A DNA stretch of 64,000 nucleotides from Warburgia ugandensis (lineage: Eukaryota; Streptophyta; Magnoliopsida; Canellales; Canellaceae). This document shows, one piece after another, positions 12,331 through 24,009 of this stretch. Within the stretch, counting starts at the first letter, position 1, and every line of letters begins with the position of its first letter. The translations under genes were made by a program, and so were the position numbers. The DNA lies in contig CP141135.1 of NCBI GenBank assembly GCA_035236585.1, positions 74,253,057 through 74,317,056 of the forward strand, given 5' to 3'. Below the pieces are notes generated by a model, which ran no database searches, had not been told where the DNA came from, and worked only from the letters and a program-made list of their open reading frames with translations.

Positions 12331-13131
12331 TTTCGTTGAGTGATGCTGTCCACCGGCTCATTGCACTTGGCCTTTCACACTCACTTCAGGAATGTTGTCT
12401 GTGCAATCTTCACCCCAATGTGATCACCTGAAACGGTCGAGGTGCTTCATCTCTGCAGCTAATTTTCAGAATCCTGATGCGAGTACAACGTGATCACATA
12501 ATAAATACACAAAGACCTTTCGGGACTATAAAGAAGGAATCATGCTGGATTTTCATGCCACAATGTGGGCTGGCCTGTCCACCGAGCTAGCTACAAAAAT
12601 TGTATTATGGGAGTTATAGAACTTGTAATATTGGGTCAAATTGCATTGTAGATTAATTTGTGTCCTACAGTTCTTTGCATTTATAGATAGATTACTTATT
12701 TTAGGACAGGTTATTTTATCCATATCTGACATGATCTGTAAATGGAATTCAAATATAAGACATGTAAATCCATGATCTGTCAATGGAATTCAAATATAAG
12801 ACGTAAATCCATTCTTTCTCAATGCCTTTTTGGTGAGATTATCCTGTTAGTCCGGTTCTTTTTTCTTTCTTTGTTTTTCTCTCTCTTTCTGGTTTGGTGC
12901 CATTACAGCCATACAGAAAGCATCATTACCAAAGACAGTTACTCTGAAGAACATACTAGAGAGAAGCAATGGACCTCAACAGGATAATAACTAATAAGTT
13001 GAGGTGGGTGCCAATACGTTACAGTGCTATTCCCTGTACATTGTTAAGATTTCTCTCTAAACATCATGCTCATCTCACTCAAAAGCCAGGTCTCTGTTGG
13101 TACAAAGAAAGAATACATATCCATATCCAGT
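12331..13131. other. Convergent 3' regions of the MADS and LHCA4 genes
   Basis: This should contain both 3' UTRs. Near 12734-12811 an approximately 38-bp segment (atctgt-aatggaattcaaatataagac-gtaaatccat) is tandemly duplicated with a few differences. No further gene is seen. Confidence 0.5.
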
Positions 13132-14093
13132 TTAACCGCTGAATGTTTGGACAATGGTGTTGTGCCATGGGTCAGAAATGTGCTGCAGAAGGTTCTCAAA
13201 AGGACCCTTTCCAGTCACATTGTGTTGCACCACAAAGCCTAAGAATGCCAACATTGCCAATCTCCCTGCATACAACCAGCAAAGAACAAGTCAATTTGAG
13301 TGCTATATGTAGTTGTGTACAATAAACTCCTTGTGTCATATGAACAAATCCTTTAGTAAGTAAGACAGCGACATACCGTTGGCGAGTTCTTTCTCCTTGG
13401 CCTCGAGAGTCGGGGAGAAATTGAGGGGGTTAAAGATGCCACCAGGGTATCCAACCTCACCAGGAGGCAAGCTGTACTGCTTGAAGATGGGATCCTGGTT
13501 AACGCTACCTGGGTTCTTGATGTCTTGCCACCTTCTGATCTCTACGTAATGGAACAAGATGAACTCGATGACGAAGAGAGTGGAGGAGGAAGCGAAGTAC
13601 TCGGATTTGCCTGCATCATACCATTCGGGGACGTTGATGATACCAATCTTAGTGAAGACTTCGGGCAACAACATTCCGGCAACACCCAACATCGCCCACC
13701 GCCCATTTACGAGCTCCGCCTGGACGAACCACCTCAAGTTTTCGGGGTCCTCGGCGAGTCCCAACGGATCGAAACCATTGTCACCAGGGAGGCTAAATTT
13801 CGACACAAGAACCATTAGCAAATCGAACGTGATAAGAGTTAAGCTAAACGTAAACCAGTTCGTGGGTTTAGATGGCAATCTTTCGGTACGCACCTGCCGT
13901 TGAGATGGCCCGGCGAAGCCAATCCAGGCAACCACTCGCCCTTCTTCGCTACGACTTTGAACGAGTTCGAAGCGACCGGAGTTTTGACGGCGATTTCTCT
14001 AGTAAGTTTGCCGGAAGAGCCAGTCAGGAATCTAGATTTTGACGTGCATGGCCGGAAACCGGCGATCGAAGCTTGACCGGCGACAGTTGCCAT
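13132..14093 (-). CDS. LHCA4: LHCA4, chlorophyll a/b-binding protein of photosystem I antenna
   Basis: Three exons on the minus strand, 14093-13894, 13792-13377 and 13265-13132, join in frame to give 249 residues (Arabidopsis Lhca4 has 251). The N-terminus [12 protein letters not shown] through about residue 50 is a chloroplast transit peptide. The mature part begins near [12 protein letters not shown] and shows all LHC marks: [16 protein letters not shown]; helix [14 protein letters not shown] (about 92-104); the middle helix [16 protein letters not shown]; and helix [18 protein letters not shown]. The C-terminus is [16 protein letters not shown]. In helix B the ligand position is Asn (ELVNGR) instead of the usual His, the known hallmark of the red-absorbing Lhca3/Lhca4 pigment proteins. 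Lhca4 pairs with Lhca1 on the PSI core in thylakoids. The start is MATVAG; 23 further in-frame codons upstream (to 14162) do not belong to the family. Confidence 0.97.
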
Positions 14094-14291
14094 GTTTTGT
14101 GATGTGAATTCAGGTGATGGATATCCAGCAACGCAGGTTGGGTGTCTCCTTTTGTATTTCATTCAATTGGCAAAGTTGTGGTCCAGATTTGTGGTCGGGT
14201 TGGTTGGTTGGATTGTGTTGTTTGTAATCTAACGGTGAAGATCTGGTTGTGTAGTTGACTGGACCAATGAGAGGTCTTGCTCCTTGTCCCC

Positions 14292-14297
14292 CTTATC
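14292..14297 (-). promoter_or_regulatory. I-box-like GATAAG upstream of LHCA4
   Basis: On the minus strand GATAAG (within GTGGATAAGGGG) lies about 200 bp upstream of the LHCA4 ATG. GATAAG I-boxes are known in light-regulated Lhc and RbcS promoters. No convincing TATA box was identified between it and the start. The call rests on motif and place only. Confidence 0.35.
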
Positions 14298-16175
14298 CAC
14301 TACCCAAATCCAAAAATCCATCCACGGCATGCTGTTGGACGATAAAAATCTTGCGGGTCCTACATGGGTGGGGCAATTAATGAGCTTTTGCCAAGTCGAA
14401 TCTCGTGGTCCGAAAAGTGGATGGCTGAAGTTTGGCCTGGCAAGAAAAATCTGTGAAGGGGAATGTGCAAACATGTGGCAGGAAAATGGTAGTGCCAGTA
14501 TCCAATTGTTAGCCAGTTTCTGATACATGAAATCACAGAGCGCCAACGGTGGCTTGACAAGCGTCTAGCTCAAACTAAGTGGGTCCCATTGTTTCAGCAC
14601 AATTAGGCTTACAAACTACCTTGTGCCCCACTGAGGGATGGCTGAGATCTTCTAATATTGCATGATGGTGCAGCCAAATTTGCACATCTGAGTGCTGGCA
14701 TGCAACCACTTAAAGCCAAGGGTCAATTTGCAAGGTTTATATATATAATCCGGTCTATAGTTTGTGCTGGATTATTTTTACTAGAGTCTGCGTAGCCTAA
14801 GTATCCTAAAATTAGATGTGAAAATTGTGATTTGTTCATCAAATAGAGTGTATAAAAAAATTTAGAGAAACCTACAACAAATCATCGCACTTGGAGAATC
14901 CTAGTCATTTGATTTGGGTTGTAATTTCTAATCCAAAAAACGTACCTAAAAGCATTCCATTATCATGAAATTAGATTTCTAATCTGGCTAAGCCATTCCA
15001 AGTATGATGAACTTAGATCTACAAAAATACCGTGATTCAGAAAAGGCAGCATCCATCCTTAGAATGCCTAAAAGAGACTCTTCTTACCGGAATATATAGG
15101 AAAGGAATAGGCCTTGCCAATTGGGCTTTGACGCAACCCGGAGTAATGAGACCCTGGGTTCAAACTGAGTCATTGGCCCAGATCCGCAGCTAAAAGTAGA
15201 TCCAACCTTGGGCCGTTCACTGATTTACCCAGACCCATGACTGGACGAAGCCACTCCCAGTCTAAGGTCTCATCAGAGTCAACTAACTAGCTGTCTACAA
15301 GCCTCTTTCCTAGGCCTATTTCATCCCATTAAACCATGACCAATTATTCAATGATCCAAACCGTTTATTTATCCGTTCCTACCTTGGCCAACAACGCCCG
15401 CAAGATCTTCTCTTTCACACTCTTTTAACCCCTCAATTCAAAGGTTCAGACCAAGACTCCACCAAAATCAATGGCAATTAAATGCAAAAAAGATCTCCAA
15501 AATCAACGAGAAAGAATTGTCAAGGCCACGAGTTTTCCGTGCATGACCAGTCCACTCCCACCAAACATTTAGATTCACACCAAGACAATTAACTCCATCT
15601 ATAAATTCTACCCTCCAAAATGATAGTGGCACTCGTCAACTCGTTAAATACTGGAGGAATTCCAGTTTCCAACACAAAATATCCACCGTTCCTCACCTAT
15701 GCACTGTTCCTCCATGATCCCTCAAAAGCATGCAAGGAGTCCATACCATCTTTTGACTCTTTTGTTCAAATTATCTTAGCTGTTCATCTTGTTTTCCCAG
15801 TACAAAAATGAGGTGACCTGAGAAAATTTCACCAGAGTTCGAATGATCTTAACCATTTACCTGGATGATTTGAAACTTTTTAAAATTATCAATGGCTGTG
15901 ATTTAAGCTATAAGAAATATAGGCCAAAAACATTTAATGAGCATAAAATATCATATTAGCCTATTTACCTTAGATTTACAAAAGCTAAACTTATCACTGT
16001 ACGATGAATGGCTTCGATCTACAAAAGCTTATCATTTACAAGAAAAATTGTGGTGAGGACTCCTACCGGGTTTCTAATTGAAAAAATCTGAACCGTTCAA
16101 CTTATTGTCTTGCAATAGATGAGTCCTCTCCCAAAATTCATGTGCTTTAAAGGATCTTACTACTAAAGTTAGCTA

Positions 16176-16217
<42 letters not shown>
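16176..16217. repeat. (AAT)n microsatellite
   Basis: About 14 uninterrupted AAT/ATA units. A plain simple-sequence repeat in spacer DNA. Confidence 0.95.
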
Positions 16218-16551
16218 CAATGGCAAGATCATCAAAGTTATTTATATTTTGGATCTGGCTCATCTAATAGGTGCAAAGGTCAAGATAAACAGCTCAGATC
16301 ATTAAGAACGTGGGACCCGGTCATACTTTCCCTAAAAGGACTCAAAGGAAGTGATGTCCTGTATTTTTTATGGGTTAGCCCTCTCTTAAATGGGAAGAAC
16401 TTCTTTCAACATTGTTGTAGGTGGGTTCAGATTTAAGGAGATCCGAATGGTTCAATATGTTGTCCTTAACTTGGACTTTTAAAGGCTACACTAAAAAATT
16501 CTCAACTATTGTATGGATGATCTATAGAATGAATGGTGAATCATTTGACCA

Positions 16552-16806
16552 ATCGTTAAAGAACTCAAGAAACAAGTGGCTAAGATCATCTGCGGGCCCA
16601 ATGCCCCCGAAGGACCCGGTTACGTGCCGCTTAGGGGCTCGGACGTCGACGCAGTTAAGTATCGTGCCATCCGATACGTCTCGAAATCAGGTTGGTCTGT
16701 AACAATCCAGAAACCGTCCAAAAAACTGGTCAAAGAGACAGAAGAGGTGAAGGGGGCATGTGAATTTCTGAACCTTCTTTCCTTTTCGGGAGTGGAAGCG
16801 TGGTAA
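16552..16806 (+). other. Unassigned open stretch of about 85 codons
   Basis: After an in-frame stop the frame reads PIVKELKKQVAKIICG, then PNAPEGPGYVPLRG, SDVDAVKYRAIRYVSKSG, WSVTIQKPSKKLVKETEE and ends in SGVEAW-stop. It has no ATG at its head. Its base composition (GC-rich third positions, ggctcggacgtcgacgc) stands out from the AT-rich surroundings, and the residue make-up is protein-like. I do not recognise the family. It could be one exon of an unidentified gene, a gene fragment carried by a transposon, or chance. Confidence 0.25.
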
Positions 16807-18252
16807 AGCTGCTTTTGTGTCGGGATTTCTATCCAACTAACCCTGGGAAATCCGCTAGTGGAAGGAGAAAGGTTCCCTGACCGATAAGTTTCGTATCAAT
16901 GCCGGAATACGGAATGAGACGAAAGTTGGTTGCTTTGGGTGCGTGGGGAATGTAAACCCAGTCAAACGTGCCGGATTTGAATAGCCTCGATCAACGTTTG
17001 AGATTTTGAATGGAGTGAGAGAAGAAAGAGGGATGCAGAACTTGTACCACCAAAGGACAAGAGGAAAAGAACAATCTAGATAGCCTAGAGAGAGAATCAA
17101 AGTTCAGTAGCAGTCTTGGGAGCCTAGAGAGAGAAAGAGACGTGGAAGTTGAGTATGAGCATGTATAGAGAATGAGTACACTGACTCTTCATGGGCTGCA
17201 CATGATCAAAATTAGTCACTGAAAGCAACACTGATGAGATACTGAAAGCAACACTGATGAGATGAATGGTTGGGATCATTCAGAAGTGGGTCCTCTCATA
17301 GTTAATGTGGGGCACTTCCAAGTGAAAATTCAACTACAACCTTGCTTGATAGTCGTGACCAAAAAAACTCAAGCGCAAAAGAAAATTTTGGTAGATTTTC
17401 TTAATGCTGCCAACATAAAAATTGAAGTCTTGAACTTCCAAAAATCAGGCACAAAAATGAAACATCCTGCCATTTCAGGGGCTCCACAAAACTAACGCTC
17501 AATAGATTTATGAACGGTCTGGATCATGCTAATATCACATGGATGGACCCAATTCGATTTCCTCATGCATGCATTTCTGGTTAAGAGCTTGTCACAAATA
17601 TCATCTCCCACATCCTGGAATTTGATTGCGGCCTTGTCTTTCCTTTGTTTCTTCATGGGAGTGAGATTATGAGAATCCTGAGCAAGCACATTCCAACATT
17701 TCATCTAGTAGGCCCCACCAATATAGATAAGAAAATTCATCCTTATCTAGCCATTTGATAATGAATCTTCAATGTCTGCTACTTCTTATCTCTACTGGAT
17801 CGTCCATTTCCAAGGATTACAGTCAAATAGCAGGAGTGTCTCATTCTCAGTGAATCCAAATGATGTCATCTATGTGTGGACCCCGGCAGTTAACGATCAA
17901 GATCATCCTGAAGTTACATTTAGCGCTTCATTTTTGTCATTAAGGTATGATAATGACAGAAGCTTAATTTGGACGCTCGAGATGATGTCAGCATGAAAAT
18001 CAACATATCTCCAATTCGGTGCAAATGTACTAAATTAAACATAGATTTATAAAATTAAACTTAATTGTAACCTCTAATTTATTAAATTCTCAAATGTTAC
18101 ATGTATATGTAGTAAAAAAATGCAAGTTAAAGGATTAAACTCACATCTTTCTAATTCTTTTTCTTATTTTTCTTGAAATGTCTCCCGATTTTACTGACTT
18201 CTACCTTTGCCAACTTATTTTCGGATCCAATCTTTGCAACTATGAAGATAAA

Positions 18253-18432
18253 AAGGGCAGTCCAGGTGCGCAAAGCTCCTGCCTATGCATGGTCCAAGAA
18301 AGGGGCGGGTCACAAGAGCCTAAAATACACAGTCTTACCTTGCATTTTGCAAGAGGCTGTTTTCACTCTTTGAACCTGTGACCTCAAGGTGACATGACCG
18401 CAACTTTTACCATTGTGCCAAGGTTCCCCTTC
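18253..18432 (-). mobile_element. Au SINE (copy B) with 21-bp target duplication
   Basis: Full-length Au SINE in minus orientation: tRNA-like head (aaccttggcacaatggtaaa on minus), the core with cctcttgcaaaatg, and the ggtgcgc/ctgccc 3' end. It is flanked by ctttgcaactatgaagataaa (18232-18252) and the same word with one change at 18433-18453, a target-site duplication proving retroposition. Confidence 0.9.
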
Positions 18433-18459
18433 CTTTGCAACTATAAAGATAAAGCCCAC

Positions 18460-19780
18460 CAAATCATGCCATTGCATCATCAAAACATAGTGTGGGTCCT
18501 ACCCCTTTATAATGTCCTTTTCTTCTTCTTCTTCTTTTTAATATTGAAACTTAACAAAGTAATTAAATATTGAATGTTTTCTTTTTCTTTTTTTTCATTT
18601 CCTCTTCTAGAGGTTTTGGCTTTCTTTGGTAAGAAGAGAAGAATCCAGTTTCTAGCTTACACAGGCCATGACTTTATTTTCTTTTTCTTTAGGAAAAGGC
18701 TCTACATCCATGAAAAAGCTCATAAATATCATATTACCATAGTTACAAAGTTTTGATTCGAGAATAAATTAGCAATGCACAAAAGTATAAAATTTGAGCA
18801 AAAAGTAGGAAAAAAAACAAATTACATAGATATGACTTTAATCTTTTAATTTACTTTTTTTTAAAACTAGATCTACAAATAATCTTTTAGAATTCTATCA
18901 TTTATTGCTTAAATTTTGGGTTTAATTTGGTGAATTTTCCATAGAATTGAAAATATGTAAGAGACGTTAATTTATTAGAGATAAAAAAGTTGGGGCTTTT
19001 TCAGAAAAATTTCAATTATTTAGAATTTTTTGTAACCATGACTCCAACTGAGCTTCATTAAAAAGAATAAACCACAAAGGCAAGAAGGAATACCTACGAA
19101 ATGATAAGAAACTAGGCCTGCTATTATTATAGCAATTCTAAGTGCAGTGGCGAAAGGAAGAGTCTCTTACATGGGTGGCCAAGGTTTGAAATACTCTGCA
19201 ACGGTGCGTGGGTGTCCACCGTTCAAAAAACGAAAATTATCCACTGTCCATCCAAAGAAATCCACACAAAAAAGGGATAAAATAAAGTTGCAAAACCAAA
19301 ATTGGAACACTTTATAACATGTTTTCTTTGTTTCTCATAAATAACACATCAATAAATCCCATAAAACTCCTTCAAGGAAAAGGGGGGAAAATAAATGAAG
19401 TGAATGGATTGAAGTACAAGTGGGGCCACTCCTTCAATGATCCAAAGCATTTATCAACTAGATTGGGCTTAGAATTCAATCTCACCAGACACTTGCAATA
19501 CTACAATTTGGGGCGGGTAACCATCTACATTCACTAGCAAAGTCTCCAAAAATTAAAGCCTTAGAATTGTCTACTGGAAGTGAACTATGATCTACCATCC
19601 ATCCATACCAAGAAATAACAAATAAATGGTTTAGATCTTGCAACAAGTGGCGGGCCTGCAGTTTTACCTCTTCATGCCATAGCTTCTACGTAGTTGAATA
19701 CGTAGTGGGTGCATGAGCTTCTATTTTCCAAGATTTTTTATTTCATAACATTTTCCAAGGCTTTAAGAATGAAATATGGA
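18460..19780. other. AT-rich spacer, no gene seen
   Basis: Contains a TTC-rich stretch near 18518-18536 and several T-rich runs. No frame resembles a protein and no clear repeat boundary is seen. Confidence 0.4.
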
Positions 19781-19789
19781 AGCCCAAAA

Positions 19790-20135
19790 AGAATATTTCA
19801 TCGAAGAGTCCGGTGTAAATGCCTTGAGAGAAAGAAAAAGTGCATGCCTTCTTTCACGTACGATGAATGCTTTTTTGTAAATCTAAGCCGTTCATCATAT
19901 TTTTCGCATAAAAAATAGACGACTCGTTTAAAATCAATGCATTTAGATGATTCTAGCTGGTTTTAAAAAAATTTAAAAATAAACAGTCACTATTTTTTAA
20001 CATAAAAACATAGGAGAAACCACCTAAAGAATATGCAATATAATCTCTAAACAATCCCAAAAATGATCAATACCTTAAATCCAGAGAACAAAGCTTCATC
20101 ACCCTTGTGATGAAGGGCGTGTACTTCTTCTCTCT
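19790..20135. repeat. Dispersed MITE-like repeat
   Basis: This segment (gatgaatgcttttttgtaaatctaagccgttc in pieces, then atgcatttagatgattctagctg, ending cttcatcacccttgtgatgaaggg) is related to 47290-47512, where the order is the same and the end reads cttcactacccttgaaacaagggc. The 34740-34820 segment shares its beginning. The shared order of blocks marks a small dispersed transposon family without coding capacity. Confidence 0.45.
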
Positions 20136-20150
20136 CTCTCTCTCTCTCTC
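20129..20150. repeat. (CT)n microsatellite
   Basis: Eleven CT/TC units adjoining the dispersed repeat. Confidence 0.9.
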
Positions 20151-20866
20151 AAAAGCGTGTACGCTATCGGACTCTAACGTGGGTCATTCAGCTTTAACTG
20201 CAATGCTTGTCTCCGTCATAAATGGTAAAACAGCAAGTTGAGTGTGAAAGATCATGGAATGGGCCCTTTGAAAATGAAAGCTGATCAACCACATCACAGC
20301 CTTGTGCAGTCCTCTGTCAAGTATTCCTCTCCAAAATTTTAAACCAGTTTTTGGGTCTAAAACACCCATAACAAATGTAAAAGAAGAAGCAATGAATCAA
20401 AATACTGGATGAAATCCAAAAAAAAAGAAAGAAAAAGTTTCTCCTACTGTTCTTTCTTTTTCTTGTGCAACAATTATATATTCCTAAAAAATAAGTTTTT
20501 CTTACTATTCTTACTTTTATCGTGAAACAATAATGTACTCAATTCATGCATATCCAATAAAAAAATTTATTCATGCTAACTAAGTTTTTACTGCTGTTCT
20601 TTCTTTTTTTTCTCAAACAATAATATGTTTCTTGAGAACGGGAAAACCAATCTGAAGTTTCCAGGAAAGTGCAGGAGTTTTCGAGATTTTTTCTGTTATC
20701 TGCACCTTGTCTTCTTTGTTCACATGGTTCAGGTAGCTATCTTATTTACATATGCTCTTTTCTTTTTTTTAGAAAGATTTGGATCCATATGCAGAATCTG
20801 AAGAACAGCAACACATGAGAGAAATATCACAATCATTGAAATTCTACAAAAAAGATCAAAAGAAAA

Positions 20867-20892
20867 ATATATATATATATATATATATATAT
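20867..20892. repeat. (AT)n microsatellite
   Basis: Thirteen uninterrupted AT units. Confidence 0.9.
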
Positions 20893-22552
20893 TAGATTTT
20901 ATGAGGACGCATTTCCTCTAACTATGGCTTAGTTATCCAATGTAAAAGTTCTTACACAAAAGCTTGAAAACTGTGGAGAAAAGTTATCACTAATAACATA
21001 ATCATAGCAGAAACCCTTCAAGGAAATGAGTTCGGAGGTGTAAATGGTATTCAATTTTACTTCACAGATTGTCTGAGAACACTGCTACAGATGGCAGTAA
21101 GTCGGTACACGTAGCAGGTCTGCATTACAGCTAAAGTTGCATCAAGAAACAAGGAAAGAAGGGACATAGGATAGACAGAGAAACACTGAAAAGAAAGAAT
21201 ACACAGAAGAGAATAGTCCTTCTGTTTGGTAGAGTTACTCTATTTAGGCTAGCCAAAAGCTAGAAAGTATTGTAGGGTAAACCTGCCTGAAAATGGTCCT
21301 GATTTAAGCTTCTCCATAATGAAAACAAGCCTTGGCTAGTCTAAAATGTTGAACAAGTCTTCACCACTTCAAGTTTTATCAAAGAAAGATCCATTTCAGG
21401 GAGGAATATTTTTCTTTACCAGATATAAACACAGAGGTTGAATAAACAGAGAACTAATAGAATAGACTGAGAACCAATAGAGCTTGATTAGTCTGATGAA
21501 TCTAGTCGGCAAATTCCAAATCAACCAAAGAAAACACCGACAAAACGTAGCATTAATGAAGGGAGATTTCAAACCAGACGAGTATTAAAGGTTGTGCGTT
21601 TTCAAGAGTTCCATTGAAACCAGTGTTGGAATCTTCAAGGTAGTTGCAACAACATTTAACAAAAACAAAGCCACCTGTTGAGCCACAAACGGAAACATAT
21701 TCTACCTTGGCTTTATTCTCCACCAAAAAGTCCAGCTGCCCACAGTACTAAGACCTTCTCTTTTCTCTTACTAAATGACTTTCACAAGCAGAATTGAAGG
21801 CAGAACTGGCTGAAGTAACTCGTACAAAAATTTCCTATCTTGCTGAAACTCAAATATCTTCTCTTTCTTTCAATTTACTAGCTTTTAGCAATGCCATTTA
21901 AGGACATGAACTAGCAGGACATCTTTCTTATACAAAACGTTTAGTTCATGTTAAGTTCTCTGCTGCTGTAACCCTTGAGTCCCTCGTATAGCTGAACACA
22001 ACATCAGTAGACTATGACAAACTGGTATGAATAAAGGGTACTCCTTGGGCGCAAATAAGAAGCAAAAGGGACATCCCAAGAAGGATCTCATAAGTCACTG
22101 AGATCTCATTCTCAAGTGAATTAGGGAAATATATTTAGCAACAAAATATACTGCTTCATTACTAGGTAGTTGGAGATTTACATTTACAGTCTCAAATAGT
22201 GGCCCGATATCACAAGGCCATTTTCAGCCAGATGCTGATTACAATAACCTAACAAAAACAAAAATACAAGAACTCCAGAAACAGAGACAAAAAATAAGTA
22301 TCTCATATACTAATAGCGGGTGGTAAAAGTCCACCTCTGCCATCCTCCGACTTAAGCAGAAGAACACATTTACTAGTTTCTATCCCTTGGTTAAGGCCTC
22401 CCTGAATACGGCCCAAGAATAGAAAAAACACAATGAAATTTAAATGAAAGAGACATTTAAAATAAGCTCATTTCATGTTGACTCAATACTAATTTATACT
22501 ACTAAGACCCAAGTATTACTATAGCAGATTAGCTGTGAATTCAGCTAAATGT
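20893..22552. other. Spacer and 3' region of the expansin gene
   Basis: No gene seen. The stretch next to 22552 should hold the expansin 3' UTR on the minus strand. The rest is ordinary low-complexity AT-rich DNA. Confidence 0.4.
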
Positions 22553-23754
22553 TCAGCGAAATTGACCACCAGAGAAGGTTTGTCCAAAGGACCAGCCAGC
22601 AGGAGCAACATTGTAAGAAACTACAGTGCGTCCATCACTTGTCGTGACCTTGAAAGAGAGAGCTTGGCCATTGAGGTAAGTGTTGCTTTGCCAGTTTTGG
22701 CCCCAGTTTCTTGACATTGGCTGCCAACCTGTTCTGGATCCCTTGATTGAAACAGAATGAACATCACCAGCACCTCCAACATTAGTGATAAGGACCAAGT
22801 TGAAGTAAGAGTGTCCATTGATGGTGAATCTGACTCCACCCCTCTTCCTGCAAGCAACCCTGCAATACCAACAAGGTAAAGAGTCTCTTAGCACCAGAAA
22901 AAACACGACAGGTGAAAGTGAAAAAACCAACAAAAAGACGTTACCAAAATGAAAAAGGATTTTACCAAGCCTTGATATCTAAAAATACTCGATCAGGAAA
23001 AGTTGAAAATGACAAGGAACCCACAAAAGCAACTCATACAAGCTTGGGCTAGTTAATTGGGCCTTATGTAACTCTCAAGTCACTCTGCTGTCAAGCAGAG
23101 GAAATAGGAAAAATGGTCCCAGTGGGAATCACAAACAAGACAAAACAAAAGAGACCTAATATTTGACTCACAACCAGTAAAAACTGAAAACAAACTAGGA
23201 GTGGATTGATAGTAGAAGGGAATACCTTCTAAATGCAACAGGGACAATCCCAGCTTTGTATTGGGCAATGTGCTGGAAAACAGGCTGGGAGAGGTCAAAA
23301 TGTTGCTGCGGAGGATTGCACCAGCCCCCTGCATTGTTTGGGAGAGCATTGTTTGGTGGGCAGAAATTGGTAGCAGTTACCACGATAGACCCAGGAAGGC
23401 ACCATCTTTGGTCATTCACACACTTAATCTCATAACAAGACCCACAGCTCAACCCATTGTTAAAAAGTGCAGTGCTAAGAGCTGCTGTGTTAGTCCCATA
23501 TCCCTGGCTGTAGAGGTTTCCATAACCACATGCCCCGCCTGGAAAAACATGTAAGAAAATATCAGCAAAACTCGCCGAAACGATACAATTGTCAATCAGA
23601 AAGGCCACAAACATTCATTTCAATGCATACCCATCGTTCCAGAGGCATCACCCCCTCCATAGAAGGTGGCATGAGCACTAGACCACCCACCATAGCCATT
23701 CACAGACCTGAAAACCGAGAGCAAAGCCACCAAAAAGAAACCAAGAAAAGCCAT
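22553..23754 (-). CDS. EXPA: Alpha-expansin (cell-wall loosening protein)
   Basis: Three coding exons on the minus strand, 23754-23631, 23538-23226 and 22859-22553, join in frame to give 247 residues, normal for the family. Residues 1-20 ([20 protein letters not shown]) are a secretion signal. The first domain (GH45-like, DPBB) holds [59 protein letters not shown] (the alpha-type insertion and HFD motif). The second, cellulose-binding-like domain runs from [19 protein letters not shown] to the invariant end [11 protein letters not shown]. Expansins loosen acid walls non-enzymatically by disrupting cellulose-xyloglucan contacts. The sequence is nearest the EXPA4/EXPA6/EXPA16 type, though the exact orthologue cannot be fixed. 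VACRKRGG stands where VPCRRRGG is usual. Both intron positions are those known for the family. Confidence 0.95.
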
Positions 23755-23758
23755 TTCT

Positions 23759-23873
23759 CTGCACAAAAACAGTGTAAAATTTCAGCATTGGAATGAATTA
23801 CAGTATACTTGAGATGGTCAACACTGAAGAAGCATGAGACATGAAGACTAAGAAGAAATGGGAAGATGATTAC
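23759..23873 (-). other. Probable 5' leader intron of the expansin gene, with start-stop uORF at its donor
   Basis: On the minus strand a donor-like GTAATC begins at 23873 and a strong acceptor (ctgtttttgtgcag) ends at 23759, five bases before the ATG at 23754. The donor overlaps ATGTAA, a start codon followed directly by a stop. Splicing would remove this and later upstream ATGs. The intron is inferred from signals only. Confidence 0.4.
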
Positions 23874-23958
23874 ATGGAGGTGATAACAGGAAGAGAGACA
23901 GAGAGAGCAGAGGAGAAAGAAGCAGGCAGATGTGATGAGAAAGGAAGGGGTGGCCGAG

Positions 23959-23966
23959 TTTAAATA
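23959..23966 (-). promoter_or_regulatory. TATA-like box of the expansin gene
   Basis: Minus strand CTATTTAAAC lies about 205 bp upstream of the ATG. A CT-rich leader (tctctctgtctctcttcctg on minus) follows it downstream. Spacing and context fit a plant core promoter. Confidence 0.5.
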
Positions 23967-24009
23967 GAGGTTTGGAGGGTCCGAGATTCTCATCCAACGT
24001 TTCCAACTA

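Larger units (their letters stand above)
14300..18230. other. Intergenic region left of the expansin gene, first part
   Basis: About 4 kb without a recognised gene. It carries short phrases repeated elsewhere in the window (gatgaacttagatctacaaa, gaatggcttcgatctacaaaag, aacggtctggatcatg), which look like remnants of small non-autonomous transposons. It also holds an AAT microsatellite and an unassigned open stretch at 16552-16806, listed separately. The direct repeat gatactgaaagcaacactgatgagat occurs at about 17211-17265. Confidence 0.4.

Noticed and set aside
13525-13903. Plus-strand open frames across LHCA4
   Set aside because: Antisense shadows of the highly biased LHCA4 exon 2.
14094-14162. 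Longer LHCA4 start (MKYKRRHPTC...)
   Set aside because: In frame, but not part of any known LHCA4; the MATVAG start gives the family length and a normal transit peptide.
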